Source: Pseudomonas denitrificans (nom. rej.) (lineage in GTDB: Bacteria > Pseudomonadota > Gammaproteobacteria > Pseudomonadales > Pseudomonadaceae). Taken from it: a DNA stretch of 64,000 nucleotides. Shown here piece after piece: positions 1 to 9,761 of the stretch. The translations under genes and the position numbers were made by a program. The notes below the pieces were generated by a model. The model was not told the DNA's origin and searched no databases. It saw nothing but the letters and a program-made list of their open reading frames with translations. The stretch covers positions 434,001-498,000 of the forward strand of contig NZ_CP043626.1 in NCBI RefSeq assembly GCF_008807415.1, written 5' to 3'. Each line of letters starts with the position of its first letter. Positions within the stretch are counted from its first letter, which is position 1.

Positions 1-591
1 GCAGTTGAACAGGAATACCCAGGAGGCCCCGGTGGCCGACAGCAGCAGGCCGCCGATGGCGGGGCCGACGGCGCGGGCGACGTTGTAGTTGACGCTGTTG
101 AGCAGCACTGCATCGCCGAGCATGCGCGGCGGCACCTGCTCGTTCACCGCCGCCTGCCAGGCCGGAATGGTGATCGAGCTGCCCAGTGACAGCCAGAGGA
201 TCGACACGATCAGCATCAGTGGGTCGAGGTAGCCCATGAACGCCAGCACCGTCACCAGCGCGGCGCCGGAGAGTTCCACCGTCAGGCCGACCAGCATGAT
301 CTTGCGGCGGTCGTGGTTGTCGGCCAGCACGCCGGACATGATCGACAACAGCACCAGCGGCAGCGCCGAGGCGACCTGGATCATCGCCACCATCAGCGGG
401 CTGGCATGGGCCTCCGTGACCACCCAGGCGGCGGCAACCGATTGCGCCCAGGTGCCCAGGTTGGCGAACAGGTTGCAGATCCAGATGATGCGGAACGCGG
501 CGATGCTAAAGGGGGCGAGGACGCCGCTGCGGGGTTCGGCTGGATCGGGCTTGAGGGGAAGGTCTTGCTTGGGTGAAACGGACTGCAGCAT
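1..591 (-). CDS. MFS transporter, EntS/MFS_3-like (partial, 3' end beyond window)
   Basis: The reverse strand reads openly from an ATG at 591 to the window edge, giving 197 residues with no stop. The N-terminus is hydrophilic (MLQSVSPKQDLPLKPDPAEP), then hydrophobic helices alternate with short loops. The loop GVLADNHDRRKIML is the major-facilitator motif-A region between helices 2 and 3. Sequences such as LGTWAQSVAAAW and VNYNVARAVGPAIGG resemble the MFS_3/EntS exporter group (siderophore and drug exporters). It should be an inner-membrane proton-driven exporter, but the substrate cannot be told. The C-terminal half is missing only because the window starts here. Confidence 0.8.
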   Translation of the reverse strand, partial: MLQSVSPKQDLPLKPDPAEPRSGVLAPFSIAAFRIIWICNLFANLGTWAQSVAAAWVVTEAHASPLMVAMIQVASALPLVLLSIMSGVLADNHDRRKIMLVGLTVELSGAALVTVLAFMGYLDPLMLIVSILWLSLGSSITIPAWQAAVNEQVPPRMLGDAVLLNSVNYNVARAVGPAIGGLLLSATGASWVFLFNC

Positions 592-784
592 GGGGACGCC
601 CTTATTTCGAGTGGCCGGCACGCGCGCGCAACCGGTGCCTTTCCATGCCGGGCAAGTGTAGTGGCTGGGACGGTTCGTGCCATTGATGATGGTCAGCGAT
701 GGCGTTATCGGTGACTCGCGCTGGCAAGCTTCGACAGTGCCGGAGTGGCTCTGGATTGTTAGGCTGCGTCGGAATTTTCCGCAT

Positions 785-876
785 TGCACTGGCAAATAAC
801 TGCACTGGCAAATAAGAGCGAAGAGCCGATGAAGCGACTTTCCACCTGTCTGCCCACCTGTCTGCCCACCTGCCTG
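785..876 (+). repeat. Short tandem repeats around the start of the PLC-like gene
   Basis: A 15-base unit (TGCACTGGCAAATAA) occurs at 785-799 and again at 801-815, just before the ATG at 829. Inside the signal peptide a 12-base unit (about ACCTGTCTGCCC) repeats near 844-875 and encodes the run TCLPTCLPTCL. Both are the kind of tract that can change copy number by slippage; the 12-base unit keeps frame. Confidence 0.75.
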
Positions 877-2163
877 CTGGCGGGCCTGCTGGCCCTGCCG
901 CAAAGCCTCTGGGCCTGGTCCAATCACACCCTGGGCAGCTACATCGCCCTGCAACAACTGCCGGCGCTCGCCCAGGCGCCGGACGTCGAGGTCGAGCCGC
1001 TGGAGAGCTTCGTCAGCCAGCAGCGCGCCGGCCTGGTGCAGTTGCTGGACGAGCAGGAGGCCTATGCCCGCGAGCACTTTCGCCAGTACCCGCCGCGCCC
1101 GGACTATCTGCGCCTGACCGAGGACGGTCGCGACGACCTGCGCAAGGCCTTCCTCATGGCGCTGCGCCTGAACCCCGAGATCAAGCTGGCTACCGCCGTG
1201 CAGCCGCCGCCGGGGGGCGAGCCGCCGAGCGATTTGTTGCAGAAGCATGCGGCCCTGCAGCCGGCGGACGTGCTGGTGTTCCGCAACCTGTCGGGCTGGA
1301 ACCAGTGGCGCTTCGTGCAGTTGCAGGCGGGAGAGAAGATTCCTGCGCTGGACGTGCTGGCCAGCGCCGCCGATGAGCCGGACTTCGGCCATGACATCAA
1401 CCTGTTCAGCGACAACCCCGGCGAGGCCGGCCAGCGTTACGGTTTCGGCACCCAGCCGTTCGGCGACCCGCGTTACGAGTTCAGCTCCCAGGCGCCGTTC
1501 CACATGGGCTTCTACCACGAGGACGCGGTCATCTACGCCGGTGCACCGTACCTGGAGCGCAACTGGCCGGAGTGGCGTGCCTACCAGTTCTACGGCCTGG
1601 CGCGCTTCGCCTTCGACAAGGGCCATCCGTACTGGGGCTACCGTTTCCTCGGCTGGGCGATGCACTACATCCAGGACATGACCCAGCCCTACCACTCGAC
1701 GCCGCTGCCGGGCGAGACCACTACCAGCATGCTGTGGACGGCGGGCAAGTCCATCGCCGGTTTCGATGCCGACAAGCAGGCGGCGATCCAGCGCGTGGCG
1801 GACCGGCATACGGGGGTGGAGCGTTATCAGGTGGACTGGCTGCGCGAGACGCTGCGCCTGGGTGGGCAGTCGCCGTTGTTGGCGGCCTATGCGGATGTCA
1901 GCACGGATGGCACTTATCCGCCGTATTCGACCCAGTACCTGCGCGAGGTCGTGGCGAGCGAGTCCCATGCCCATGCGGCGGCGTTCGATGCGGCGATCGG
2001 CCATTGGCTGGAAAACGAGAAGGCGCCGGCGGGGGATTTCAGCGCGGGGAACTCACCGGAACCGTTCCGCCACGATGAGGCGTTGGATGAGCAGATTCTG
2101 CAGTTGATCCGGCACTTCGGAGCGCACAGTCGCAACATCGCGAAGGCGGCCCTGCAGCCGTAA
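829..2163 (+). CDS. Secreted zinc-dependent phospholipase C / S1-P1 nuclease-fold protein
   Basis: A 444-residue protein with a signal peptide (MKRL, hydrophobic core, LWA cleavage). Cleavage would leave W30 as mature residue 1, in the run WSNHT. In zinc-dependent phospholipases C the N-terminal Trp and a nearby His bind the zinc cluster, so this fits the family. Around residue 279 the motif HYIQDMTQPYH matches the family pattern H-Y-x-x-D-x-x-x-P-x-H. A further His-containing segment (HMGFYHEDA) lies before it. It is longer than Bacillus PLC (about 245 mature residues). A TTG start at 784 is also open, but ATG 829 puts the signal peptide at the N-terminus. Substrate (phospholipid or nucleic acid) is not determined. 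Confidence 0.72.
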   Translation: MKRLSTCLPTCLPTCLLAGLLALPQSLWAWSNHTLGSYIALQQLPALAQAPDVEVEPLESFVSQQRAGLVQLLDEQEAYAREHFRQYPPRPDYLRLTEDGRDDLRKAFLMALRLNPEIKLATAVQPPPGGEPPSDLLQKHAALQPADVLVFRNLSGWNQWRFVQLQAGEKIPALDVLASAADEPDFGHDINLFSDNPGEAGQRYGFGTQPFGDPRYEFSSQAPFHMGFYHEDAVIYAGAPYLERNWPEWRAYQFYGLARFAFDKGHPYWGYRFLGWAMHYIQDMTQPYHSTPLPGETTTSMLWTAGKSIAGFDADKQAAIQRVADRHTGVERYQVDWLRETLRLGGQSPLLAAYADVSTDGTYPPYSTQYLREVVASESHAHAAAFDAAIGHWLENEKAPAGDFSAGNSPEPFRHDEALDEQILQLIRHFGAHSRNIAKAALQP

Positions 2164-2221
2164 AGAGGGGTTGGCATTCCCGCCGGGGCTGCGTGGGCCG
2201 CGGCGGGAGTGCGCAAATCGC

Positions 2222-2485
2222 TTAGCCGCCGGAGCAGCCGTTGCCCCACACCTGGTATTCGACGGTGTGGCGCTGACCGTTGGAGTCGTCGTAGGTCATG
2301 CGTGCCGGCACGATGCCGCATTCGTTGGATACGTCGGTGGTCGAGATGACGTGGGCGACGTCCAGTTTCATGTCGTAGGTGTACTGCTCCACGGCCGCGC
2401 TTGGCGCCTGGTCGGCGGCGTTCACCTGCTCGGCGAGGGCGAGCGAAGAGAAGCCCAGCATGGCCAGGATGACTACAGCTTTCAT
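2222..2485 (-). CDS. DUF2790-type small secreted protein
   Basis: An 87-residue protein with a clear signal peptide (MKAVVILAMLGFSSLALA). The mature part contains YTYDMKLDVAHVISTTDVS, a cysteine (NECGIVPARM) and MTYDDSNGQRHTVEYQVWGNGC. This is the pattern of the DUF2790 proteins, common in several copies in Pseudomonas and of unknown function. The two mature cysteines could form a disulfide in the periplasm. The start at 2485 is chosen because it begins the signal peptide and has AAGGCAGG upstream; a longer in-frame extension to 2665 would bury the signal sequence. Confidence 0.8.
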   Translation of the reverse strand: MKAVVILAMLGFSSLALAEQVNAADQAPSAAVEQYTYDMKLDVAHVISTTDVSNECGIVPARMTYDDSNGQRHTVEYQVWGNGCSGG

Positions 2486-2779
2486 GAATTTACCTGCCTT
2501 GTTCCCGGAGTCCGGACGTGACGGGTCCGTGACGTTCAGCTCATGGCTGCATCGGGAAGCGTTGGGGAATGATGATGGGTCTTGGGTGGTGTTGCGGCGC
2601 GCGCTGTAACAGCACGGAAATAATAGGATTTGCCTGACCTGAGTCATATATCCAGGCGCCAACAAGACTTCGTACTCAGAGGCAACAATCCAGGCGTGGC
2701 GCGGGTTTCAGGGGTGCTGTTGTGGCGGGATGCCGCAGATTTCGGCATTTGCAGGAGTGACATCGCGGCGCTGGGGCTT

Positions 2780-2901
2780 CCCCCTCACCCCAGCCCTCTC
2801 CCGGAGGGAGAGGGAGCTGATCGTGCCAACTGACACTGTGGTGTCATCCTGCACGAACGGTCCCTCTCCCGCTTGCGGGAGAGGGTTAGGGTGAGGGGCT
2901 T
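2780..2901. repeat. Paired inverted repeat element (BIME-like)
   Basis: Between the DUF2790 gene and the FUSC exporter lie two palindromes. The left unit contains CCCTCTCCCGGAGGGAGAGG and the right unit contains CCCTCTCCCGCTTGCGGGAG. The outer arms (CCCCTCACCC and GGGTGAGGGG) are complementary, so the block can fold as one large hairpin. A small palindrome TGACAC-TGTG-GTGTCA sits at 2831-2846 between them. Translated, it gives the well-known spurious string LSLRERAGVRG, so no gene is called here. Confidence 0.8.
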
Positions 2902-2943
2902 TGGATCTTCTGAGAGTGCGCCTATGGCGCGAACCTGCAGGAG

Positions 2944-5090
2944 TCAATCGCGCAGCGGCGACTGTGGATCGAGCAGCGAAGTGCGGATGAAGTGCAGGTA
3001 GCTGCACACCCGGCGCAGGGGCGATGAGTCGAAGTGCGGCGGGCGGCGATCATCCGTGGTGCGCGTGGCATGGATGGCGTGTTCCACTGCCGCCAGGGCG
3101 CGCTGGCGGTTGCTCTCGCTGGGCTGGATGAACAGCCGGATCAGCGCCCGCCCAGCGCGCGGATCGCCCGGCGCCAGGGCATGCGCTCGGCGTACCAGGG
3201 CTCCTTCGGCAGGGTCGCCTGCTCGCGGCGCAGCTCGATGATCGACAGGCCGATCTCCTGCACCTGGAAGGTCCAGCGCAGCAGCCGGCGCTGCACGTCC
3301 GGGCGGCCTGTGGATAACCCGTAAGCCTGGTTCAGCAGGTCGCGGGTACCGCTTTCGAAATTCGACGACAGACCTTTCAGCGGCTCGCTGATCACCTGCA
3401 CCACGCGCAGGCGCAGCTCGGCTTCCAGGCGCTCCCACAGCCACGGCCGGTTCGGCGGCAGGATGACGATGGCCGCGACCACGGCCATGCCCATGGACAG
3501 CAGCATCGCCAGGTATTCATTGATGAAGGTGTAGGCGTCGTAACGCGCCACGTTGGCCGGCAGCGAGGCGATGCAGAACCACACCAGCAGGCCCACGCCG
3601 TAGCCGCTCCACTTGGGCCGGGTGATCAGGAAGGCGCCCAGGGCGAATACCGGCGAGAGTACGAAGCACAGCAGCGGGAAGCCGTCGATGTGCGGCAGCA
3701 CGCGGAAGGTCAGGATGAAGCCGAGCGTGGCGCCGAGCAGCGTGCCAAGGGTCAGTTGCAGCGATAGCCGCTTGGGATTCGGCGAGGCGGAGGAGAGCGC
3801 GGCGATCAGCACCGAGGTCAGCGCGAAGGTGGCTCCGCTCAGCCAGGAGGTCTCGATCCAGAACACCCCGCCGACTATCACCAGCAGCGCACAACGGAAC
3901 CCCGCGACGGCGGCGGCGAGGGCGTTGGCCTTGGGTGTGAAGCGCTCCTTCCACTGCTCACGCTCGTGCTTGTGCGCGGCGAGCGAGGCGTGGGTCTGGG
4001 CGTAGTTGTGCATATCGTCGGCGAAGCGGTAGAGCAGTTCGGCGGCCGTCTCGAAATCCAGCTGGTCGGCTTCACGCGGGCAGGTGTGGCCGAGGTTGGC
4101 GCGGGCTTCGCGGATGCGGGGCATGAGGTGATGCTTGCAGAGTTCGAGTTGCACGCTCAGGCGCTCGGCATCCGCTTCGCTGAGCGGCCGGCCGTGCCAG
4201 CTGGCGAGCAGCTCGCTGACATCGATCAGGCACGGCATCAGCACTTCCAGCACGTTGCTGGCCTGGCGTTCGCGCAGGCGGTCGAGCAGCCGCTGCAGCG
4301 CGTGGAAGCGTGTGGTCAGTTGCATGAACTCGCTGTTCAGCCGCGCCAGGCGGCCGCTGCGCAGACGCATGTGTGGGTCTTCGAAGGCAGTGACGTTGCG
4401 CAGGCTTTCCAGGCCCACTACTTCGGCGGCGATGCGCGCACTGGCCTGCTCGAAGCGCTCGCGCTCCAGCGTGCCGTTGAGGCCCGCGCTGGCGAGACCG
4501 GCGAAGTCACCGAAGCGAGTGTTCAGCGCGTTGCGCAGGGCGGCGGTACTGGTCTGCGGCAGGACCACGGCGCTGACCACGCCGGTGCAGAGAATCCCCA
4601 GGGTGATCTCGATCACCCGCCACAGCGCCTGCATGAAGGCGCCCTCGGGGTGCAGGGTGGCGGGGATGCCGATCATCACTGCGGTGTAGCCGGCAAGCAG
4701 GCAGGCATAGGCGCGGAAGTCGCGGTAGCGCGCCGCGCCCGCAGTACACAGGCCGACCCAGATCGCCACGCAGAGCAGGAACAGCACGCGCTCCTGGGCG
4801 AACAGGGCAATGAAGGTAACCATCACCGTGAGCCCGGCCAGCGTACCGAGGATGCGGTAGAAACTCTTCGCCAGCACCTGGCCGCTCTGCGGCTGCAGCA
4901 CGATGAAAGCACTCACCAGCACGGTGTTGGGCTGCGGCAGCTCAAGGCGGTAGGCCAGCCATAGCGCGGTGAAGGCGGTGATCAGCGTCTTGAGGATGAA
5001 CATCCAGGTGACGCCGTCGGTGTGCGCCCAGTCGGACAGGGCGAAGCGCACCGCGGCGGCCTTGGGCAGGCGCACGGACAGACTGCTCAT
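2944..5090 (-). pseudogene. FUSC-family exporter, AaeB-like (single frameshift near 3150)
   Basis: An inner-membrane protein of the FUSC (fusaric acid / aromatic acid efflux, AaeB/YccS) family. From ATG 5090 the frame gives two blocks of hydrophobic helices (residues about 25-180 and 370-500) separated by a helical cytoplasmic region, the FUSC two-repeat layout. The frame ends early at 3141 (RAIRALGGR-stop). A second frame resumes without a gap (ALIRLFIQPSESNRQ to LLDPQSPLRD-stop at 2944), clearly the native C-terminus. One missing base near 3145-3155, in a C/G-rich tract, explains it; corrected length is about 715 residues. It is divergent from a LysR gene, the arrangement of E. coli aaeXAB/aaeR, but no AaeA-like membrane fusion partner is visible. 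Confidence 0.78.
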
Positions 5091-5304
5091 CGGGCTTATC
5101 TCGGCAGGCGGTGGTCGGGCTTTTCTTGGCAGGCGGCGGACGGGTTTGGACAACCCTGTAGTTCTGAGGCCGAGCGAAGGGGTGGCAGCACGTTGCACGA
5201 AAGGCGGAGCACGGGTGCGAATCCTGGGGTGTCGCGGCGGGCCGCGTTGGGGAGGGCGATTCTAGAAGTGCGCCGGGGGGCAGGATAAGCTGACGGTTGG
5301 ATGA

Positions 5305-5331
5305 ATTATTGTTGCCTGAAAGGACAATAAT
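5305..5331. promoter_or_regulatory. Palindromic operator between FUSC gene and LysR gene
   Basis: The divergent intergenic region contains a perfect 8-base inverted repeat, ATTATTGT (5305-5312) and ACAATAAT (5324-5331), separated by 11 bases. LysR regulators commonly bind dyads of this size with a T-N11-A core, so this is the likely binding site of the adjacent LysR protein. A second dyad (GACAGG ... CCTGTC) follows in 5340-5370. Assignment to this regulator is inference from position. Confidence 0.6.
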
Positions 5332-5450
5332 CCCGTCGCGACAGGTATGCGACAATTCGCCGCCTGTCATGAGTCTGTAACAAGGCGTTGCTCGCCCGAG
5401 CGCCGTTGCAGAGGCCGCCCGCCGTGGCGTGGACAGGCTCTTTTGGAGAA

Positions 5451-6401
5451 ATGATGGACCTGCTGCACAACATGCGTGCCTTTGTCTGTGTCGCCGAGAC
5501 CGGCAGCTTCACCGCCGCTGCCCAGCGCATGGACCTCACCACCGCCTACGTCTCGCGGACGGTGGCCAAGCTCGAAGCACACCTGCGCACCCGCCTGCTG
5601 CACCGAACCACCCGCCGCATCGCCCTCACCGAAGCCGGCCAGCGCTACCTGCAGCGCTGCCAGCAGATCCTCGGCTACATCGAGGAAGCCGAGGCCGAGG
5701 CCGGCGATGCCCACGCCCGGCCGCACGGCAAGGTGAAGGTGCACGCCATGACCGGCATCGGTCAGCACTACCTGATCCGCGCGATCTCGCAGTACTGCGA
5801 GATCTACCCGGAGGTCACCTTCGACCTGACCCTGGCCAACCGCATCACCGACATCCTCGACGAGGGCTACGACATCTCCGTGGTCATCGCCCAGGAGTTG
5901 CCTGATTCGGGCTTCGTCTCCAAGCGCATCGGCAAGACCTACAGCGTGCTCTGCGCGTCGCCCGACTATGTGGCGCGCCATGGCCTGCCCAAGCAGCTCG
6001 GCGAGTTGACGGATCACCGTTGCCTGCGCCTGGTGAACTCGGTGATGTCGCTGGACAAGTGGCTGTTCGACGGCCCCGACGGCCAGGAAATGGTCGGCAT
6101 CAACCAGACGCATTTCCAGGTCAACACCGCTGACGCCATGACCGAGGCGGTACGTGCCGGCATGGGTATCGGCGCGCTGCCGGTGTACTCCGCCGTGCAG
6201 GGCCTGAAGGACGGCAGCCTGGTGCGCGTGCTGCCCGACTACAGCCTGTTCCACCTCAACGTCTATGCGCTGTATCCGTCGCGCCAGTACCTCGACGCGA
6301 AGATTCGCACCTGGGTGGAGTTCCTCCGTGATTGCGTGCCCGGCATGCTCGAGGAGCACGAACGGATGATGCTCGAGCATCGCCCCCAAGTGCCCGGCTG
6401 A
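5451..6401 (+). CDS. LysR-family transcriptional regulator
   Basis: A 316-residue LysR regulator. The N-terminal winged helix-turn-helix is MRAFVCVAETGSFTAAAQRM and onward (residues about 8-65, including TTAYVSRTVAKLEAHLRTRLL). The periplasmic-binding-protein-like effector domain spans about 90-300. The subgroup with GKVKVHAMTGIG and SLDKWLFDGPDG resembles regulators of aromatic compound and efflux genes. A GGAGAA ribosome site precedes tandem ATG codons at 5451 and 5454; either may be the start. It is divergent from the FUSC exporter with a dyad operator between, so it most likely controls that exporter. A strong terminator follows it, separating it from dctP. Confidence 0.88.
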   Translation: MMDLLHNMRAFVCVAETGSFTAAAQRMDLTTAYVSRTVAKLEAHLRTRLLHRTTRRIALTEAGQRYLQRCQQILGYIEEAEAEAGDAHARPHGKVKVHAMTGIGQHYLIRAISQYCEIYPEVTFDLTLANRITDILDEGYDISVVIAQELPDSGFVSKRIGKTYSVLCASPDYVARHGLPKQLGELTDHRCLRLVNSVMSLDKWLFDGPDGQEMVGINQTHFQVNTADAMTEAVRAGMGIGALPVYSAVQGLKDGSLVRVLPDYSLFHLNVYALYPSRQYLDAKIRTWVEFLRDCVPGMLEEHERMMLEHRPQVPG

Positions 6402-6422
6402 CGCGCCATTCCGCTGTCCTGA

Positions 6423-7622
<1,200 letters not shown>

Positions 7623-7630
7623 TCCACCCG

Positions 7631-7650
7631 GCCCCGCCGGCTGGCGGGGC
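7631..7650 (+). promoter_or_regulatory. Intercistronic hairpin between dctP and dctQ
   Basis: GCCCCGCC and GGCGGGGC form an 8-base stem with a 4-base loop, nine bases after the dctP stop, without a T-run. Such hairpins protect upstream mRNA and would favour making more binding protein than permease. Confidence 0.6.
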
Positions 7651-7683
7651 TGTGTGCGGATGTTCCGTTGTGGAGAACTTTCG

Positions 7684-8322
7684 ATGAACCGACTCGTGCG
7701 CGTCTGGAACCACTTCGAGGAAGGCGCCATCGCCTTCCTGCTGGCGGCCATGACGCTGGTGACCTTCGTCTACGTGGTGATGACCAACGTCTTCACCCTG
7801 TTCTATGACCTGGGCGACCGCCTGCCATCGTTACAGGGGCCGCTCTACGCCATCGGCGATGCGATCCTCGGCGTCGCCCAGGACATGTCCTGGAGCAACG
7901 CACTGACCAAGGCGCTGTTCGGCTGGCTGATCTTCTTCGGCATCGCCTATGGCGTGCGTACCGCCGGCCACCTGGGCGTGGACGCGCTGGTGCGGCTGGC
8001 GCCGCGCCCGGTGCAACGCTGCATCGGCGTGCTGGCCTGTCTCTGCTGCCTGGGCTACGCCGGGCTGTTCATGGTCGCCAGTTTCGACTGGGTGAAGACC
8101 CTGTTCGTCGCCGGCATCGGCGCGGAAGACCTCGACCATTTCGGCATCCTCCAGGCCTACATCGCGGTGATCGTGCCCATTGGCTTCGGCCTGGTGGTCC
8201 TGCGCTACCTGGAAATCCTCGTCAACCTGTTGCGCGGCCGCCAACTCGGCCTGGGCCTCGCCGACGAGGCCGCGGAAGCCTCGAAGTTGGCCGGTGAAGA
8301 AGCCGCGGAGAGCCGTCCATGA
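7684..8322 (+). CDS. dctQ: TRAP transporter small permease DctQ
   Basis: A 212-residue inner-membrane protein with four hydrophobic helices (about 16-38, 78-100, 115-137, 155-180), the DctQ layout. WSNALTKALFGWLIFFGIAYGVRTAGHLGVDAL is the conserved DctQ region, with helix 2 followed by a short polar loop. It lies between the substrate-binding protein and the large permease and forms a complex with DctM. GGAGAA precedes ATG 7684. Its stop overlaps the dctM start in an ATGA, so the two are translationally coupled. The C-terminal tail is unusually rich in Ala and Glu (LADEAAEASKLAGEEAAE). Confidence 0.9.
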   Translation: MNRLVRVWNHFEEGAIAFLLAAMTLVTFVYVVMTNVFTLFYDLGDRLPSLQGPLYAIGDAILGVAQDMSWSNALTKALFGWLIFFGIAYGVRTAGHLGVDALVRLAPRPVQRCIGVLACLCCLGYAGLFMVASFDWVKTLFVAGIGAEDLDHFGILQAYIAVIVPIGFGLVVLRYLEILVNLLRGRQLGLGLADEAAEASKLAGEEAAESRP

Positions 8323-9599
8323 CCGTGATGATCCTGTTCCTCCTGCTCTTCGTCTTCATGTTCATCGGCGTGCCCATCGCCATTTCCCTCGGGCTTTCCG
8401 GCGCACTGACGATCCTGCTGTTCAGTCCTGACTCGGTGCGTTCGCTGGCGATCAAGCTGTTCGAGACCTCCGAGGCCTACACGCTGCTGGCAATCCCGTT
8501 CTTCCTGCTTTCCGGCGCCTTCATGACCACCGGCGGCGTGGCCCGCCGGCTGATCGACTTCGCCAATGCCTGCGTCGGCCACATCCGTGGCGGCCTGGCG
8601 ATCGCGGCGGTGCTGGCCTGCATGCTGTTCGCCGCACTGTCCGGTTCTTCGCCGGCGACCGTGGCGGCAGTGGGCTCGATTGCCGTGGCCGGCATGGTGC
8701 GTTCGGGATACCCGCGCGAGTTCGGCGCCGGGATCATCTGCAACGCCGGTACCCTGGGCATCCTGATTCCGCCGTCGATCGTCATGGTGGTGTACTCGGC
8801 TGCCACCGAGACTTCGGTGGGCAAGCTGTTCGTCGCCGGCGTGGTGCCGGGCCTGCTGCTGGGCGTGATTCTGATGGTGGTGATCTACATCGTCGCGCGG
8901 GTGAAGAAGCTGCCGGCGCAACCGCGCGCCAGCCTGCGCGAATGGCTGTCCGCCGCACGCCGGGCGATCTGGGGCCTGTTGCTGCTGGTGATCATCCTTG
9001 GCGGCATTTACTCCGGGCTGTTCACGCCTACCGAGGCGGCGGCGGTGGCGGCGGTCTACTCGGCCTTCGTCGCGCTGTTCGTCTACAAGGACATGCGCCT
9101 GCGCGACTGCCCCAAGGTGCTGGTGGAGTCGGGGCGGCTGAGCATCATGCTGATGTTCATCATCGCCAACGCCATGCTCTTCGCCCACGTGCTGACCACC
9201 GAGCAGATTCCCCAGCAGATCACCGAGTGGGTGATGCAGGAGGGGCTGACGCCGATCGGCTTCCTGCTGATGGTCAACGTGGTGCTGCTGGTGGCCGGCA
9301 GCTTCATGGAGCCCTCGGCCATCGTGCTGATCCTCGCGCCGATCTTCTTCCCCATCGCCATGCGCCTGGGGATCGACCCGATCCACCTCGGCATCGTCAT
9401 GGTGGTGAACATGGAGATCGGTCTGGTGCACCCGCCGGTAGGGCTCAACCTGTTCGTCACCTCGGCGGTCACCGGCCTGCCGCTGGGCTCGACCATCCGC
9501 GCGGCGCTGCCGTGGCTGATGATCCTGCTGCTGTTCCTGATCCTGGTGACCTACGTGCCCTACATCTCGCTGGCGCTGCCCCACGCCCTTGGCATGTGA
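8319..9599 (+). CDS. dctM: TRAP transporter large permease DctM
   Basis: A 426-residue, roughly 12-helix membrane protein of the DctM family. It starts VMILFLLLFVFMFIGVPIA and carries the family regions LSGSSPATVAAVGSIA, GTLGILIPPSIVMVVY and EIGLVHPPVGLNLFV. It is the ion-coupled (normally Na+) channel of the C4-dicarboxylate TRAP system. It overlaps dctQ by four bases. The region to acsA has no classic terminator, only a stem without a T-run at 9615-9647. Confidence 0.93.
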   Translation: MTVMILFLLLFVFMFIGVPIAISLGLSGALTILLFSPDSVRSLAIKLFETSEAYTLLAIPFFLLSGAFMTTGGVARRLIDFANACVGHIRGGLAIAAVLACMLFAALSGSSPATVAAVGSIAVAGMVRSGYPREFGAGIICNAGTLGILIPPSIVMVVYSAATETSVGKLFVAGVVPGLLLGVILMVVIYIVARVKKLPAQPRASLREWLSAARRAIWGLLLLVIILGGIYSGLFTPTEAAAVAAVYSAFVALFVYKDMRLRDCPKVLVESGRLSIMLMFIIANAMLFAHVLTTEQIPQQITEWVMQEGLTPIGFLLMVNVVLLVAGSFMEPSAIVLILAPIFFPIAMRLGIDPIHLGIVMVVNMEIGLVHPPVGLNLFVTSAVTGLPLGSTIRAALPWLMILLLFLILVTYVPYISLALPHALGM

Positions 9600-9614
9600 C
9601 AGGTTGTCGCGGCT

Positions 9615-9647
9615 CCATGAGTCCGTTGCCAAAACAACGGCTTATGG
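9615..9647 (+). other. Stable stem-loop downstream of dctM
   Basis: CCATGAG, one unpaired base, CCGTTG, a CCAAAA loop, CAACGG and CTTATGG form a 13-pair stem (one G-U pair). No T-run follows, so it is more likely a 3'-end stabiliser or RNA-binding structure than a terminator. Confidence 0.5.
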
Positions 9648-9726
9648 GGCTCATCACTAAGACTAAGGATTGGTAAGACCATGGTCGTATGGTTCGGGAG
9701 AGGGTGTCGCCGTTACAACTTAGGGC

Positions 9727-9739
9727 AACAAAAACAACA
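9727..9739 (+). promoter_or_regulatory. Crc/Hfq CA motif at acsA
   Basis: AACAAAAACAACA contains overlapping AANAANAA repeats about 20 bases before the acsA start and upstream of its ribosome site (GAGGTAG). Acetate use is subject to catabolite repression in Pseudomonas, so Hfq-Crc control here is expected. Confidence 0.65.
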
Positions 9740-9761
9740 CTCTTCACCGAGGTAGAACGCC

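Noticed and set aside
2708..3007. Reverse-strand frame with LSLRERAGVRG
   Set aside because: This is the known false translation of the intergenic palindromic repeat.
8205..9632. 475-residue reverse-strand open frame opposite dctM
   Set aside because: It consists of His/Gln/Asp repeats generated by antisense of membrane-helix codons and has no independent support.
9615..9647. Terminator after dctM
   Set aside because: The stem is stable but no T-run follows, so it is listed only as a stem-loop.
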